From assembly GCA_930367205.1 (NCBI GenBank), contig OV884014.1:119481768-119545767 (forward strand): a stretch of 64,000 bases of DNA, written 5' to 3'. The stretch comes from Acanthosoma haemorrhoidale. Lineage: Eukaryota > Arthropoda > Insecta > Hemiptera > Acanthosomatidae. Below, one piece after another: positions 26,021-42,100 of the stretch. The notes below the pieces were generated by a model. The model ran no database searches. It worked only from the letters and a program-made list of their open reading frames with translations, and was not told the DNA's origin. Both the position numbers and the translations under genes were made by a program. Each line of letters opens with the position of its first letter. The first letter of the stretch is position 1.

Positions 26021-28395
26021 TAGCACTCATATTATCACGTGATACGATCGTATGATTGAAGTCAAGAGTGAATATAATATCAAATGATGTCAATTATGAT
26101 AGTGTTCCGTATCATAAGCACTCATTGTATCACGTGATACGATCGTATGATGAAAGTTACAAGTAAATATACTATTTAATGATGTCGATTATGACAGTGT
26201 ACCGTACCATTGGCACTCATAGTATCACGTGATACGATCGTATGATTGAAGTCACGAGTGAATATAATATCAAATGATGTCAATTATGATAGTGTTCCGT
26301 ATCATAAGCACACATTGTATCACGTGATACGATCGTATGATGAAAGTTACAAGTAAATATACTATTAAATGATGTCGATTATGACAGTGTACCGTACCAT
26401 TGGCACTCATAGTATCACGTGATACGATCGTATGATTGAAGTCACGAATGAATATAACATCAAATGATGTCGATTATGATAGTGTACCGCATCATTAGCA
26501 CACATTGTATCACGTGGTACGATCGTATGATTAAAGTTACGAGTGAAGATAACATCAAATGATGTCGATTATAATAGTGTACCGTACCATTGGCACTCAT
26601 AGTATCACGTGATACGATCGTATGATTGAAGTCACGAGTGAATATAAAATCAAATGATGTCAATTATGATAGTGTTCCGTATCATAAGCACTCATTGTAT
26701 CACGTGATACGATCGTATGATGAAAGTTACAAGTAAATATACTATTAAATGATGTCGATTATGATAGTGTACCTTATCATTGGCACTCATTATATCACGT
26801 GATACGATCGTATAATGAAAGTTACGAGTAAATATACTATTAAATAATGTCGATTATGATAGTGTACCGCATTATTGGCACTCATTATATCACGTGATAC
26901 GATCGTATGATTGAAGTCACGAGTGAATATAACATCAAATGATGTCAATTATGATAGTGTTCCGTATCATAAGCACTCATTGTATCACGTGATACGATCG
27001 TATGATGAAAGTTACAAGTAAATATACTATTAAATGATGTCGATTATGACAGTGTACCGTACCATTGGCACTCATAGTATCACGTGATACGATCGTATGA
27101 TTGAAGTCATGAATGAATATAACATCAAATGATGTCGATTATGATAGTGTACCGCATCATTAGCACACATTGTATCACGTGGTACGATCGTATGATTAAA
27201 GTTACGAGTGAAGATAACATCAAATGATGTCGATTATAATAGTGTACCGTACCATTGGCACTCATAGTATCACGAGATACGATCGTATGATTGAAGTCAC
27301 GAGTGAATATAACATCAAATGATGTCAATTATGATAGTGTTTCGTATCATAAGCACTCATTGTATCACGTGATACGATCGTATGATGAAAGTTACAAGTA
27401 AATATACTATTAAATGATGTCGATTATGACAGTGTACCGTACCATTGGCACTCATAGTATCACGTGATACGATCGTATGATTGAAGTCACGAGTGAATAT
27501 AATATCAAATGATGTCAATTATGATAGTGTACCGCATCATTGGCACTCATTATATCACTTGATACGATCGTATGATTGAAGTCACGAGTGAATATATCAT
27601 CAAATGATGTTGAATATGATTGTATAATGTGTCATTGGCAAACATTGTATCACGTGATACGATCGTATGATTAAAGTTACGAGTGAATACAACATCAAAT
27701 GATGTCGATTATGATAGTGTACCGCATCATTGGCAATCATTATATCACGTGATACGATCGTATGATGAAAGTTACGAGTGAATATAACATCAAATGATGT
27801 CTAATAGGATTGTATAATGTATCATTAGCACTCATTGTTTCACGTGATACGATCGTATGATTAAAGTTACGATTGGAGATACTAATAAATGATGTTGAAT
27901 ATAATAGTGCACCATATCATTAGCACTTATTGTATCATGTGATGCGATCGTATGATTGAAGTCACGAGTGAATATAATATCAAATGATGTCAATTATGAT
28001 AGTGTTGCGTATCATAAGCACTCATTGTATCACGTGATACGATCGTATGATTAAAGTTACGATTGGAGATACTAATAAATGATGTTGAATATAATAGTGC
28101 ACCATATCATTAGCACTTATTGTATCATGTGATGCGATCGTATGATTAAAGTTACAAGTGAATATAACATCAAATGATGTCGATTATAATAGTGTACCGC
28201 ATCATGTGCACTCATTATATCACGTGATACTATCGTATGATTGAAGTCACGAGTGAATATAACATCAAATAATGCTAAATATGATTGTATAGTGTAGCAT
28301 TGACACTCATTGTATCACGAGATACGATCGTATGATTGAAGTCACGAGTGAATATAACATCAAATGATGTTGAATATGATTGTATAATGTATCAT
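26021..28395 (+). repeat. 25-monomer block, first copy of a distant duplicate
   Basis: Opens with a j/w chimera (CATATTATC head, GTCAAGAG body) and runs through o, p, o, u, v, w, o/l, m, n, o, u, v, n, o, p, b', c, d', e, q, e', f, g', h'. It matches 49186-51560 in order and in rare variants: ACTATTTAATG near 26171, AAGCACACATTG near 26306, ATAAAATC near 26646, GTCATGAATG near 27107, CACGAGATACG in an n near 27272 and CATCATGTGC near 28203. Confidence 0.88.
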
Positions 28396-30862
28396 TAGCA
28401 CTCATTGTTTCACGTGATACGATCGTATGATTAAAGTTACAGGTGAATATAACATCAAATGATGTCGATTAATAGTGTACCGCATCATTGGCACTCATTA
28501 TATCACTTGATACGATCGTATGATTGAAGTCACGAGTGAATATATCATCAAATGATGTTGAATATGATTGTATAATGTGTCATTGGCAAACATTGTATCA
28601 CGTGATACGATCGTATGATTAAAGTTACGAGTGAATACAACATCAAATGATGTCGATTATGATAGTGTACCACATCATTGGCACTCATTATATCACGTGA
28701 TACGATCGTTTGATGAAAGTTACGAGTGAATATAACATCAAATGATGTCGAATAGGATTGTATAATGTATCATTAGCACTCATTGTTTCACGTGATACGA
28801 TCGTATGATTAAAGTTACGATTGGAGATACTAATAAATGATGTTGAATATAATAGTGCACTATATCATTAGCACTTATTGTATCATGTGATGCGATCGTA
28901 TGATTAAAGTTACAAGTGAATATAACATCAAATGATGTCGATTATAATAGTGTACCGCATCATTGGCACTCATTATATCACGTGTTACTATCGTATGATT
29001 GAAGTCACGAGTGAATATTACATCAAATAATGCTAAATATGATTGTATAGCGTTGCATTGACACTCATTGTATCACGAGATACGATCGTATGATTAAAGT
29101 CACGAGTGAATATAACATCAAATGATGTTGAATATGATTGTATAATGTATCATTAGCACTCATTGTTTCACGTGATACGATCGTATGATTAAAGTTACGA
29201 GTAAATATAACATCAAATGATGTCGAATATGATAATGTACCGTATCATTAGCACTCATATTATCACGTGATACGATCGTATGATGAAAGTTACGAGTGAA
29301 TATAACATCAAATAATGTTGAATATGATTGTATAATGTATCATTAGCACGCATTGTTTCACGTGATACGATCGTATGATTAAAGTTACGAGTAAATATAA
29401 CATCAAATGATGTCGAATATGATAATGTACCGTATCGTTAGCACTCATTGTATCACGTGATACGATCGTATGATGAAAGTTTCGAGTGAATATAACATCA
29501 AATGATGTCGATTATGATAGTGTACCTTATCATTGGCACTCATTATATCACGTGATACGATCGTATAATGAAAGTTACGAGTAAATATACTATTAAATAA
29601 TGTCGATTATGATAGTGTACCGCATTATTGGCACTCATTATATCACGTGATACGATCGTATGATTGAAGTCACGAGTGAATATAACATCAAATGATGTCA
29701 ATTATGATAGTGTTCCGTATCATAAGCACTCATTGTATCACGTGATGCGATCGTATGATGAATGTTACAAGTAAATATACTATTAAATGATGTCGATTAT
29801 GACAGTGTACCGTACCATTGGCACTCATAGTATCACGTGATACGATCGTATGATTGAAGTCACGAATGAATATAACATCAAATGATGTCGATTATGATAG
29901 TGTACTGCATCATTAGCACACATTGTATCACGTGGTACGATCGTATGATTAAAGTTACGAGTGAAGATAACATCAAATGATGTCGATTATAATAGTGTAC
30001 CGTACCATTGGCACTCATAGTATCACGTGATACGATCGTATGATTGAAGTCACGAGTGAATATAACATCAAATGATGTCAATTATGATAGTGTTCCGTAT
30101 CATAAGCACTCATTGTATCACGTGATACGATCGTATGATGAAAGTTACAAGTAAATATACTATTAAATGATGTCGATTATGACAGTGTACCGTACCATTG
30201 GCACTCATAGTATCACGTGATACGATCGTATGATTGAAGTCACGAATGAATATAACATCAAATGATGTCGATTATGATAGTGTACCGCATCATTAGCACA
30301 CATTGTATCACGTGGTACGATCGTATGATTAAAGTTACGAGTGAAGATAACATCAAATGATGTCGATTATAATAGTGTACCGTACCATTAGCACTCATAG
30401 TATCACGTGATACGATCGTATGATTGAAGTCAAGAGTGAATATAATATCAAATGATGTCAATTATGATAGTGTTCCGTATCATAAGCACTCATTGTATCA
30501 CGTGATACGATCGTATGATGAAAGTTACAAGTAAATATACTATTAAATGATGTCGATTATGACAGTGTACCGTACCATTGGCACTCATAGTATCACGTGA
30601 TACGATCGTATGATTGAAGTCACGAGTGAATATAATATCAAATGATGTCAATTATGATTTGTACCGCATCATTGGCACTCATTATATCACTTGATACGAT
30701 CGTATGATTGAAGTCACGAGTGAATATATCATCAAATGATGTTGAATATGATTGTATAATGTGTCATTGGCAAACATTGTATCACGTGATACGATCGTAT
30801 GATTAAAGTTACGAGTGAATACAACATCAAATGATGTCGATTATGATAGTGTACCGCATCAT
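28396..30862 (+). repeat. Mosaic HOR unit, 26 monomers
   Basis: Order: a b c d e f g h i j k l m n o u v n o u v w o p b' c. The first monomer is a chimera r/a: it starts TAGCAC after h', so r s t are skipped. The a-to-o part carries ACCACATCAT, AGCGTTGCAT, GAATGTTACAAG and TACTGCATC, linking it to 2659 and 60386. The p monomer at 30579-30672 is 94 bp (next entry). Confidence 0.85.
30579..30672 (+). repeat. Single 94-bp monomer (unique 1-bp loss)
   Basis: This p-type monomer reads GATTTGTACC where the others read GATAGTGTACC, a net loss of one base with a nearby substitution. It is the only length change in the window apart from the ancestral type a deletion. It could be a real recent mutation or a sequencing or assembly error. 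Confidence 0.8.
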
Positions 30863-33800
30863 TGGCACTCATTATATCACGTGATACGATCGTTTGATGA
30901 AAGTTACGAGTGAATATAACATCAAATGATGTCGAATAGGATTGTATAATGTATCATTAGCACTCATTGTTTCACGTGATACGATCGTATGATTAAAGTT
31001 ACGATTGGAGATACTAATAAATGATGTTGAATATAATAGTGCACCATATCATTAGCACTTATTGTATCATGTGATGCGATCGTATGATTAAAGTTACAAG
31101 TGAATATAACATCAAATGATGTCGATTATAATAGTGTACCGCATCATTGGCACTCATTATATCACGTGTTACTATCGTATGATTAAAGTCACGAGTGAAT
31201 ATTACATCAAATAATGCTAAATATGATTGTATAGTGTTGCATTGACACTCATTGTATCACGAGATACGATCGTATGATTAAAGTCACGAGTGAATATAAC
31301 ATCAAATGATGTTGAATATGATTGTATAATGTATCATTAGCACTCATTGTTTCACGTGATACGATCGTATGATTAAAGTTACGAGTAAATATAACATCAA
31401 ATGATGTCGAATATGATAGTGTACCTTATCATTGGCACTCATTATATCACGTGATACGATCGTATAATGAAAGTTACGAGTGAATATACTATTAAATAAG
31501 GTCGATTATGATAGTGTACCGCATCATTTGCACTCGTTATATCACGTGATACGATCGTATGATTGAAGTCACGAGTGAATATAACATCAAATGATGTCAA
31601 TTATGATAGTGTTCCGTATCATAAGCACTCATTGTATCACGTGATACGATCGTATGATGAAAGTTACAAGTAAATATACTATTGAATGATGTCGATTATG
31701 ACAGTGTACCGTACCATTGGCACTCATAGTATCACGTGATACGATCGTATGATTGAAGTCACGAATGAATATAACATCAAATGATGTCGATTATGATAGT
31801 GTACCGCATCATTAGCACACATTGTATCACGTGGTACGATCGTATGATTAAAGTTACGAGTGAAGATAACATCAAATGATGTCGATTATAATAGTGTACC
31901 GTACCATTGGCACTCATAGTATCACGTGATACGATCGTATGATTGAAGTCACGAATGAATATAACATCAAATGATGTCGATTATGATAGTGTACCGCATC
32001 ATTAGCACACATTGTATCACGTGGTACGATCGTATGATTAAAGTTACGAGTAAATATACTATTAAATGATGTCGATTATGACAGTGTACCGTACCATTGG
32101 CACTCATAGTATCACGTGATACGATCGTATGATTGAAGTCACGAGTGAATATAATATCAAATGATGTCAATTATGATAGTGTACCGCATCATTGGCACTC
32201 ATTATATCACTTGATACGATCGTATGATTGAAGTCACGAGTGAATATATCATCAAATGATGTTGAATATGATTGTATAATGTGTCATTGGCACACATTGT
32301 ATCACGTGATACGATCGTATGATTAAAGTTACGAGTGAATGCAACATCAAATGATGTCGATTATGATAGTGTACCGCATCATTGGCAATCATTATATCAC
32401 GTGATACGATCGTATGATGAAAGTTACGAGTGAATATAACATCAAATGATGTCTAATAGGATTGTATAATGTATCATTAGCACTCATCGTTTCACGTGAT
32501 ACGATCGTATGATTAAAGTTACGATTGGAGATACTAATAAATGATGTTGAATATAATAGTGCACCATATCATTAGCACTTATTGTATCATGTGATGCGAT
32601 CGTATGATTGAAGTCACGAGTGAATATAATATCAAATGATGTCAATTATGATAGTGTTGCGTATCATAAGCACTCATTGTATCACGTGATACGATCGTAT
32701 GATTAAAGTTACGATTGGAGATACTAATAAATGATGTTGAATATAATAGTGCACCATATCATTAGCACTTATTGTATCATGTGATGCGATCGTATGATTA
32801 AAGTTACAAGTGAATATAACATCAAATAATGCTAAATATGATTGTATAGTGTAGCATTGACACTCATTGTATCACGAGATACGATCGTATGATTGAAGTC
32901 ACGAGTGAATATAACATCAAATGATGTTGAATATGATTGTATAATGTATCATTAGCACTCATTGTTTCACGTGATACGATCGTATGATTAAAGTTACAGG
33001 TGAATATAACATCAAATGATGTCGATTAATAGTGTACCGCATCATTGGCACTCATTATATCACTTGATACGATCGTATGATTGAAGTCACGAGTGAATAT
33101 ATCATCAAATGATGTTGAATATGATTGTATAATGTGTCATTGGCAAACATTGTATCACGTGATACGATCGTATGATTAAAGTTACGAGTGAATACAACAT
33201 CAAATGATGTCGATTATGATAGTGTACCACATCATTGGCACTCATTATATCACGTGATACGATCGTTTGATGAAAGTTACGAGTGAATATAACATCAAAT
33301 GATGTCGAATAGGATTGTATAATGTATCATTAGCACTCATTGTTTCACGTGATACGATCGTATGATTAAAGTTACGATTGGAGATACTAATAAATGATGT
33401 TGAATATAATAGTGCACCATATCATTAGCACTTATTGTATCATGTGATGCGATCGTATGATTAAAGTTACAAGTGAATATAACATCAAATGATGTCGATT
33501 ATAATAGTGTACCGCATCATTGGCACTCATTATATCACGTGTTACTATCGTATGATTGAAGTCACGAGTGAATATTACATCAAATAATGCTAAATATGAT
33601 TGTATAGCGTTGCATTGACACTCATTGTATCACGAGATACGATCGTATGATGAAAGTTACGAGTCAATATAACATCAAATGATGTTGAATATGATTGTAT
33701 AATGTATCATTAGCACTCATTGTTTCACGTGATACGATCTTATGATGAAAGTTACGAGTGAATATAACATCAAATGATGTTGATTATTATAGTGTACCTT

Positions 33801-36800
33801 ATCATTGGCACTCATTATATCACGTGATACGATCGTATAATGAAAGTTACGAGTAAATATACTATTAAATAATGTCGATTATGATAGTGTACCGCATTAT
33901 GTGCACTCATTATATCACGTGATACTATCGTATGATTGAAGTCACGAGTGAATATAACATCAAATAATGCTAAATATGATTGTATAGTGTAGCATTGACA
34001 CTCATTGTATCACGAGATACGATCGTATGATTGAAGTCACGAGTGAATATAACATCAAATGATGTTGAATATGATTGTATAATGTATCATTAGCACTCAT
34101 TGTTTCACGTGATACGATCGTATGATTAAAGTTACAGGTGAATATAACATCAAATGATGTCGATTAATAGTGTACCGCATCATTGGCACTCATTATATCA
34201 CTTGATACGATCGTATGATTGAAGTCACGAGTGAATATATCATCAAATGATGTTGAATATGATTGTATAATGTGTCATTGGCAAACATTGTATCACGTGA
34301 TACGATCGTATGATTAAAGTTACGAGTGAATACAACATCAAATGATGTCGATTATGATAGTGTACCACATCATTGGCACTCATAGTATCACGTGATACGA
34401 TCGTATGATTGAAGTCACGAATGAATATAACATCAAATGATGTCGAATAGGATTGTATAATGTATCATTAGCACTCATTGTTTCACGTGATACGATCGTA
34501 TGATTAAAGTTACGATTGGAGATACTAATAAATGATGTTGAATATAATAGTGCACCATATCATTAGCACTTATTGTATCATGTGATGCGATCGTATGATT
34601 AAAGTTACAAGTGAATATAACATCAAATGATGTCGATTATAATAGTGTACCGCATCATTGGCACTCATTATATCACGTGTTACGATCGTATGATTAAAGT
34701 TACGAGTAAATATACTATTAAATGATGTCGATTATGACAGTGTACCGTACCATTGGCACTCATAGTATCACGTGATACGATCGTATGATTGAAGTCACGA
34801 GTGAATATAATATCAAATGATGTCAATTATGATAGTGTACCGCATCATTGGCACTCATTATATCACTTGATACGATCGTATGATTGAAGTCACGAGTGAA
34901 TATATCATCAAATGATGTTGAATATGATTGTATAATGTGTCATTGGCACACATTGTATCACGTGATACGATCGTATGATTAAAGTTACGAGTGAATGCAA
35001 CATCAAATGATGTCGATTATGATAGTGTACCGCATCATTGGCAATCATTATATCACGTGATACGATCGTATGATGAAAGTTACGAGTGAATATAACATCA
35101 AATGATGTCTAATAGGATTGTATAATGTATCATTAGCACTCATCGTTTCACGTGATACGATCGTATGATTAAAGTTACGATTGGAGATACTAATAAATGA
35201 TGTTGAATATAATAGTGCACCATATCATTAGCACTTATTGTATCATGTGATGCGATCGTATGATTGAAGTCACGAGTGAATATAATATCAAATGATGTCA
35301 ATTATGATAGTGTTGCGTATCATAAGCACTCATTGTATCACGTGATACGATCGTATGATTAAAGTTACGATTGGAGATACTAATAAATGATGTTGAATAT
35401 AATAGTGCACCATATCATTAGCACTTATTGTATCATGTGATGCGATCGTATGATTTAAGTTATAAGTGAATATAACATCAAATGATGTCGATTATAATAG
35501 TGTACCGCATCATTGGCACTCATTATATCACGTGATACTATCGTATGATTGAAGTCACGAGTGAATATAACATCAAATAATGCTAAATATGATTGTATAG
35601 TGTAGCATTGACACTCATTGTATCACGAGATACGATCGTATGATTGAAGTCACGAGTGAATATAACATCAAATGATGTTGAATATGATTGTATAATGTAT
35701 CATTAGCACTCATTGTTTCACGTGATACGATCGTATGATTAAAGTTACGAGTAAATATAACATCAAATGATGTCGAATATGATAATGTACCGTATCATTA
35801 GCACTCATATTATCACGTGATACGATCGTATGATGAAAGTTACGAGTGAATATAACATCAAATAATGTTGAATATGATTGTATAATGTATCATTAGCACG
35901 CATTGTTTCACGTGATACGATCGTATGATTAAAGTTACGAGTAAATATAACATCAAATGATGTCGAATATGATAATGTACCGTATCGTTAGCACTCATTG
36001 TATCACGTGATACGATCGTACGATGAAAGTTACGAGTGAATATAACATCAAATGATGTCGATTATGATAGTGTACCTTATCATTGGCACTCATTATATCA
36101 CGTGATACGATCGTATAATGAAAGTTACAAGTAAATATACTATTAAATAATGTCGATTATGATAGTGTACCGCATTATTGGCACTCATTATATCACGTGA
36201 TACGATCGTATGATTGAAGTCACGAGTGAATATAACATCAAATGATGTCAATTATGATAGTGTTCCGTATCATAAGCACTCATTGTATCACGTGATTCGA
36301 TCGTATGATGAAAGTTACAAGTAAATATACTATTAAATGATGTCGATTATGACAGTGTACCGTACCATTGGCACTCATAGTATCACGTGATACGATCGTA
36401 TGATTGAAGTCACGAATGAATATAACATCAAATGATGTCGATTATGATAGTGTACCGCATCATTAGCACACATTGTATCACGTGGTACGATCGTATGATT
36501 AAAGTTACGAGTAAATATAACATCAAATGATGTCGAATATGATAATGTACCGTATCGTTAGCACTTATTGTATCATGTGATGCGATCGTATGATTAAAGT
36601 TACAAGTGAATATAACATCAAATGATGTCGATTATAATAGTGTACCGCATCATTGGCACTCATTATATCACGTGTTACTATCGTATGATTGAAGTCACGA
36701 GTGAATATTACATCAAATAATGCTAAATATGATTGTATAGCGTTGCATTGACACTCATTGTATCACGAGATACGATCGTATGATTAAAGTCACGAGTGAA

Positions 36801-39121
36801 TATAACATCAAATGATGTTGAATATGATTGTATAATGTATCATTAGCACTCATTGTTTCACGTGATACGATCGTATGATGAAAGTTACGAGTGAATATAA
36901 CATCAAATGATGTCGATTATGATAGTGTACCTTATCATTGGCACTCATTATATCACGTGATACGATCGTATAATGAAAGTTACGAGTAAATATACTATTA
37001 AATAATGTCGATTATGATAGTGTACCGCATTATGTGCACTCATTATATCACGTGATACTATCGTATGATTGAAGTCACGAGTGAATATAACATCAAATAA
37101 TGCTAAATATGATTGTATAGTGTAGCATTGACACTCATTGTATCACGAGATACGATCGTATGATTGAAGTCACGAGTGAATATAACATCAAATGATGTTG
37201 AATATGATTGTATAATGTATCATTAGCACTCATTGTTTCACGTGATACGATCGTATGATTAAAGTTACAGGTGAATATAACATCAAATGATGTCGATTAA
37301 TAGTGTACCGCATCATTGGCACTCATTATATCACTTGATACGATCGTATGATTGAAGTCACGAGTGAATATATCATCAAATGATGTTGAATATGATTGTA
37401 TAATGTGTCATTGGCAAACATTGTATCACGTGATACGATCGTATGATTAAAGTTACGAGTGAATACAACATCAAATGATGTCGATTATGATAGTGTACCA
37501 CATCATTGGCACTCATAGTATCACGTGATACGATCGTATGATTGAAGTCACGAATGAATATAACATCAAATGATGTCGAATAGGATTGTATAATGTATCA
37601 TTAGCACTCATTGTTTCACGTGATACGATCGTATGATTAAAGTTACGATTGGAGATACTAATAAATGATGTTGAATATAATAGTGCACCATATCATTAGC
37701 ACTTATTGTATCATGTGATGCGATCGTATGATTAAAGTTACAAGTGAATATAACATCAAATGATGTCGATTATAATAGTGTACCGCATCATTGGCACTCA
37801 TTATATCACGTGTTACGATCGTATGATTAAAGTTACGAGTAAATATACTATTAAATGATGTCGATTATGACAGTGTACCGTACCATTGGCACTCATAGTA
37901 TCACGTGATACGATCGTATGATTGAAGTCACGAGTGAATATAATATCAAATGATGTCAATTATGATAGTGTACCGCATCATTGGCACTCATTATATCACT
38001 TGATACGATCGTATGATTGAAGTCACGAGTGAATATATCATCAAATGATGTTGAATATGATTGTATAATGTGTCATTGGCACACATTGTATCACGTGATA
38101 CGATCGTATGATTAAAGTTACGAGTGAATGCAACATCAAATGATGTCGATTATGATAGTGTACCGCATCATTGGCAATCATTATATCACGTGATACGATC
38201 GTATGATTAAAGTTACGAGTGAATATAACATCAAATGATGTCTAATAGGATTGTATAATGTATCATTAGCACTCATCGTTTCACGTGATACGATCGTATG
38301 ATTAAAGTTACGATTGGAGATACTAATAAATGATGTTGAATATAATAGTGCACCATATCATTAGCACTTATTGTATCATGTGATGCGATCGTATGATTGA
38401 AGTCACGAGTGAATATAATATCAAATGATGTCAATTATGATAGTGTTGCGTATCATAAGCACTCATTGTATCACGTGATACGATCGTATGATTAAAGTTA
38501 CGATTGGAGATACTAATAAATGATGTTGAATATAATAGTGCACCATATCATTAGCACTTATTGTATCATGTGATGCGATCGTATGATTAAAGTTACAAGT
38601 GAATATAACATCAAATGATGTCGATTATAATAGTGTACCGCATCATTGGCACTCATTATATCACGTGATACTATCGTATGATTGAAGTCACGAGTGAATA
38701 TAACATCAAATAATGCTAAATATGATTGTATAGTGTAGCATTGACACTCATTGTATCACGAGATACGATCGTATGATTGAAGTCACGAGTGAATATAACA
38801 TCAAATGATGTTGAATATGATTGTATAATGTATCATTAGCACTCATTGTTTCACGTGATACGATCGTATGATTAAAGTTACGAGTAAATATAACATCAAA
38901 TGATGTCGAATATGATAATGTACCGTATCATTAGCACTCATATTATCACGTGATACGATCGTATGATGAAAGTTACGAGTGAATATAACATCAAATAATG
39001 TTGAATATGATTGTATAATGTATCATTAGCACGCATTGTTTCACGTGATACGATCGTATGATTAAAGTTACGAGTAAATATAACATCAAATGATGTCGAA
39101 TATGATAGTGTACCGCATCAT
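30863..39121 (+). repeat. 87-mer HOR copy 1, 8259 bp
   Basis: Order: 37 monomers (d e f g h i/l m n o u v u v/o p b' c' d' e q e' f/g' h' a b c d e f g h i/l m g' h' a b c), then a 33-mer (34374-37506), then 17 more from d/u to the chimera k/c at 39027. Eighty-seven monomers with three of 93 bp gives 8259 bp. The true repeat edges are about 20 bp upstream of the monomer boundaries, near 30843 and 39102, inside the c and k/c monomers. Confidence 0.88.
34374..37506 (+). repeat. 33-mer sub-repeat inside the 87-mer, 3133 bp
   Basis: Opens with a d/u chimera (head CATAGTATC with CACGAATG, tail AATAGGATTG) and runs e f g/o p b' c' d' e q e' f g' h' i j k l m n o u v/k f g h i/l m g' h' a b c. The d/u chimera recurs at 37507, 42633 and 45766, so 33-mer copies are tandem, the second cut short at 39027. 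One f here has TTTAAGTTATAAG near 35454, unique to this copy. Confidence 0.87.
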
Positions 39122-42100
39122 TGGCACTCATTATATCACGTGATACGATCGTTTGATGAAAGTTACGAGTGAATATAACATCAAATGATGTCGAATAGGA
39201 TTGTATAATGTATCATTAGCACTCATTGTTTCACGTGATACGATCGTATGATTAAAGTTACGATTGGAGATACTAATAAATGATGTTGAATATAATAGTG
39301 CACCATATCATTAGCACTTATTGTATCATGTGATGCGATCGTATGATTAAAGTTACAAGTGAATATAACATCAAATGATGTCGATTATAATAGTGTACCG
39401 CATCATTGGCACTCATTATATCACGTGTTACTATCGTATGATTAAAGTCACGAGTGAATATTACATCAAATAATGCTAAATATGATTGTATAGTGTTGCA
39501 TTGACACTCATTGTATCACGAGATACGATCGTATGATTAAAGTCACGAGTGAATATAACATCAAATGATGTTGAATATGATTGTATAATGTATCATTAGC
39601 ACTCATTGTTTCACGTGATACGATCGTATGATTAAAGTTACGAGTAAATATAACATCAAATGATGTCGAATATGATAGTGTACCTTATCATTGGCACTCA
39701 TTATATCACGTGATACGATCGTATAATGAAAGTTACGAGTAAATATACTATTAAATAATGTCGATTATGATAGTGTACCGCATTATTGGCACTCGTTATA
39801 TCACGTGATACGATCGTATGATTGAAGTCACGAGTGAATATAACATCAAATGATGTCAATTATGATAGTGTTCCGTATCATAAGCACTCATTGTATCACG
39901 TGATACGATCGTATGATGAAAGTTACAAGTAAATATACTATTGAATGATGTCGATTATGACAGTGTACCGTACCATTGGCACTCATAGTATCACGTGATA
40001 CGATCGTATGATTGAAGTCACGAATGAATATAACATCAAATGATGTCGATTATGATAGTGTACCGCATCATTAGCACACATTTTATCACGTGGTACGATC
40101 GTATGATTAAAGTTACGAGTGAAGATAACATCAAATGATGTCGATTATAATAGTGTACCGTACCATTGGCACTCATAGTATCACGTGATACGATCGTATG
40201 ATTGAAGTCACGAATGAATATAACATCAAATGATGTCGATTATGATAGTGTACCGCATCATTAGCACACATTGTATCACGTGATACGATCGTATGATTAA
40301 AGTTACGAGTAAATATACTATTAAATGATGTCGATTATGACAGTGTACCGTACCATTGGCACTCATAGTATCACGTGATACGATCGTATGATTGAAGTCA
40401 CGAGTGAATATAATATCAAATGATGTCAATTATGATAGTGTACCGCATCATTGGCACTCATTATATCACTTGATACGATCGTATGATTGAAGTCACGAGT
40501 GAATATATCATCAAATGATGTTGAATATGATTGTATAATGTGTCATTGGCACACATTGTATCACGTGATACGATCGTATGATTAAAGTTACGAGTGAATG
40601 CAACATCAAATGATGTCGATTATGATAGTGTACCGCATCATTGGCAATCATTATATCACGTGATACGATCGTATGATTAAAGTTACGAGTGAATATAACA
40701 TCAAATGATGTCTAATAGGATTGTATAATGTATCATTAGCACTCATCGTTTCACGTGATACGATCGTATGATTAAAGTTACGATTGGAGATACTAATAAA
40801 TGATGTTGAATATAATAGTGCACCATATCATTAGCACTTATTGTATCATGTGATGCGATCGTATGATTGAAGTCACGAGTGAATATAATATCAAATGATG
40901 TCAATTATGATAGTGTTGCGTATCATAAGCACTCATTGTATCACGTGATACGATCGTATGATTAAAGTTACGATTGGAGATACTAATAAATGATGTTGAA
41001 TATAATAGTGCACCATATCATTAGCACTTATTGTATCATGTGATGCGATCGTATGATTAAAGTTACAAGTGAATATAACATCAAATAATGCTAAATATGA
41101 TTGTATAGTGTAGCATTGACACTCATTGTATCACGAGATACGATCGTATGATTGAAGTCACGAGTGAATATAACATCAAATGATGTTGAATATGATTGTA
41201 TAATGTATCATTAGCACTCATTGTTTCACGTGATACGATCGTATGATTAAAGTTACAGGTGAATATAACATCAAATGATGTCGATTAATAGTGTACCGCA
41301 TCATTGGCACTCATTATATCACTTGATACGATCGTATGATTGAAGTCACGAGTGAATATATCATCAAATGATGTTGAATATGATTGTATAATGTGTCATT
41401 GGCAAACATTGTATCACGTGATACGATCGTATGATTAAAGTTACGAGTGAATACAACATCAAATGATGTCGATTATGATAGTGTACCACATCATTGGCAC
41501 TCATTATATCACGTGATACGATCGTTTGATGAAAGTTACGAGTGAATATAACATCAAATGATGTCGAATAGGATTGTATAATGTATCATTAGCACTCATT
41601 GTTTCACGTGATACGATCGTATGATTAAAGTTACGATTGGAGATACTAATAAATGATGTTGAATATAATAGTGCACCATATCATTAGCACTTATTGTATC
41701 ATGTGATGCGATCGTATGATTAAAGTTACAAGTGAATATAACATCAAATGATGTCGATTATAATAGTGTACCGCATCATTGGCACTCATTATATCACGTG
41801 TTACTATCGTATGATTGAAGTCACGAGTGAATATTACATCAAATAATGCTAAATATGATTGTATAGCGTTGCATTGACACTCATTGTATCACGAGATACG
41901 ATCGTATGATTAAAGTCACGAGTGAATATAACATCAAATGATGTTGAATATGATTGTATAATGTATCATTAGCACTCATTGTTTCACGTGATACGATCGT
42001 ATGATGAAAGTTACGAGTGAATATAACATCAAATGATGTCGATTATGATAGTGTACCTTATCATTGGCACTCATTATATCACGTGATACGATCGTATAAT

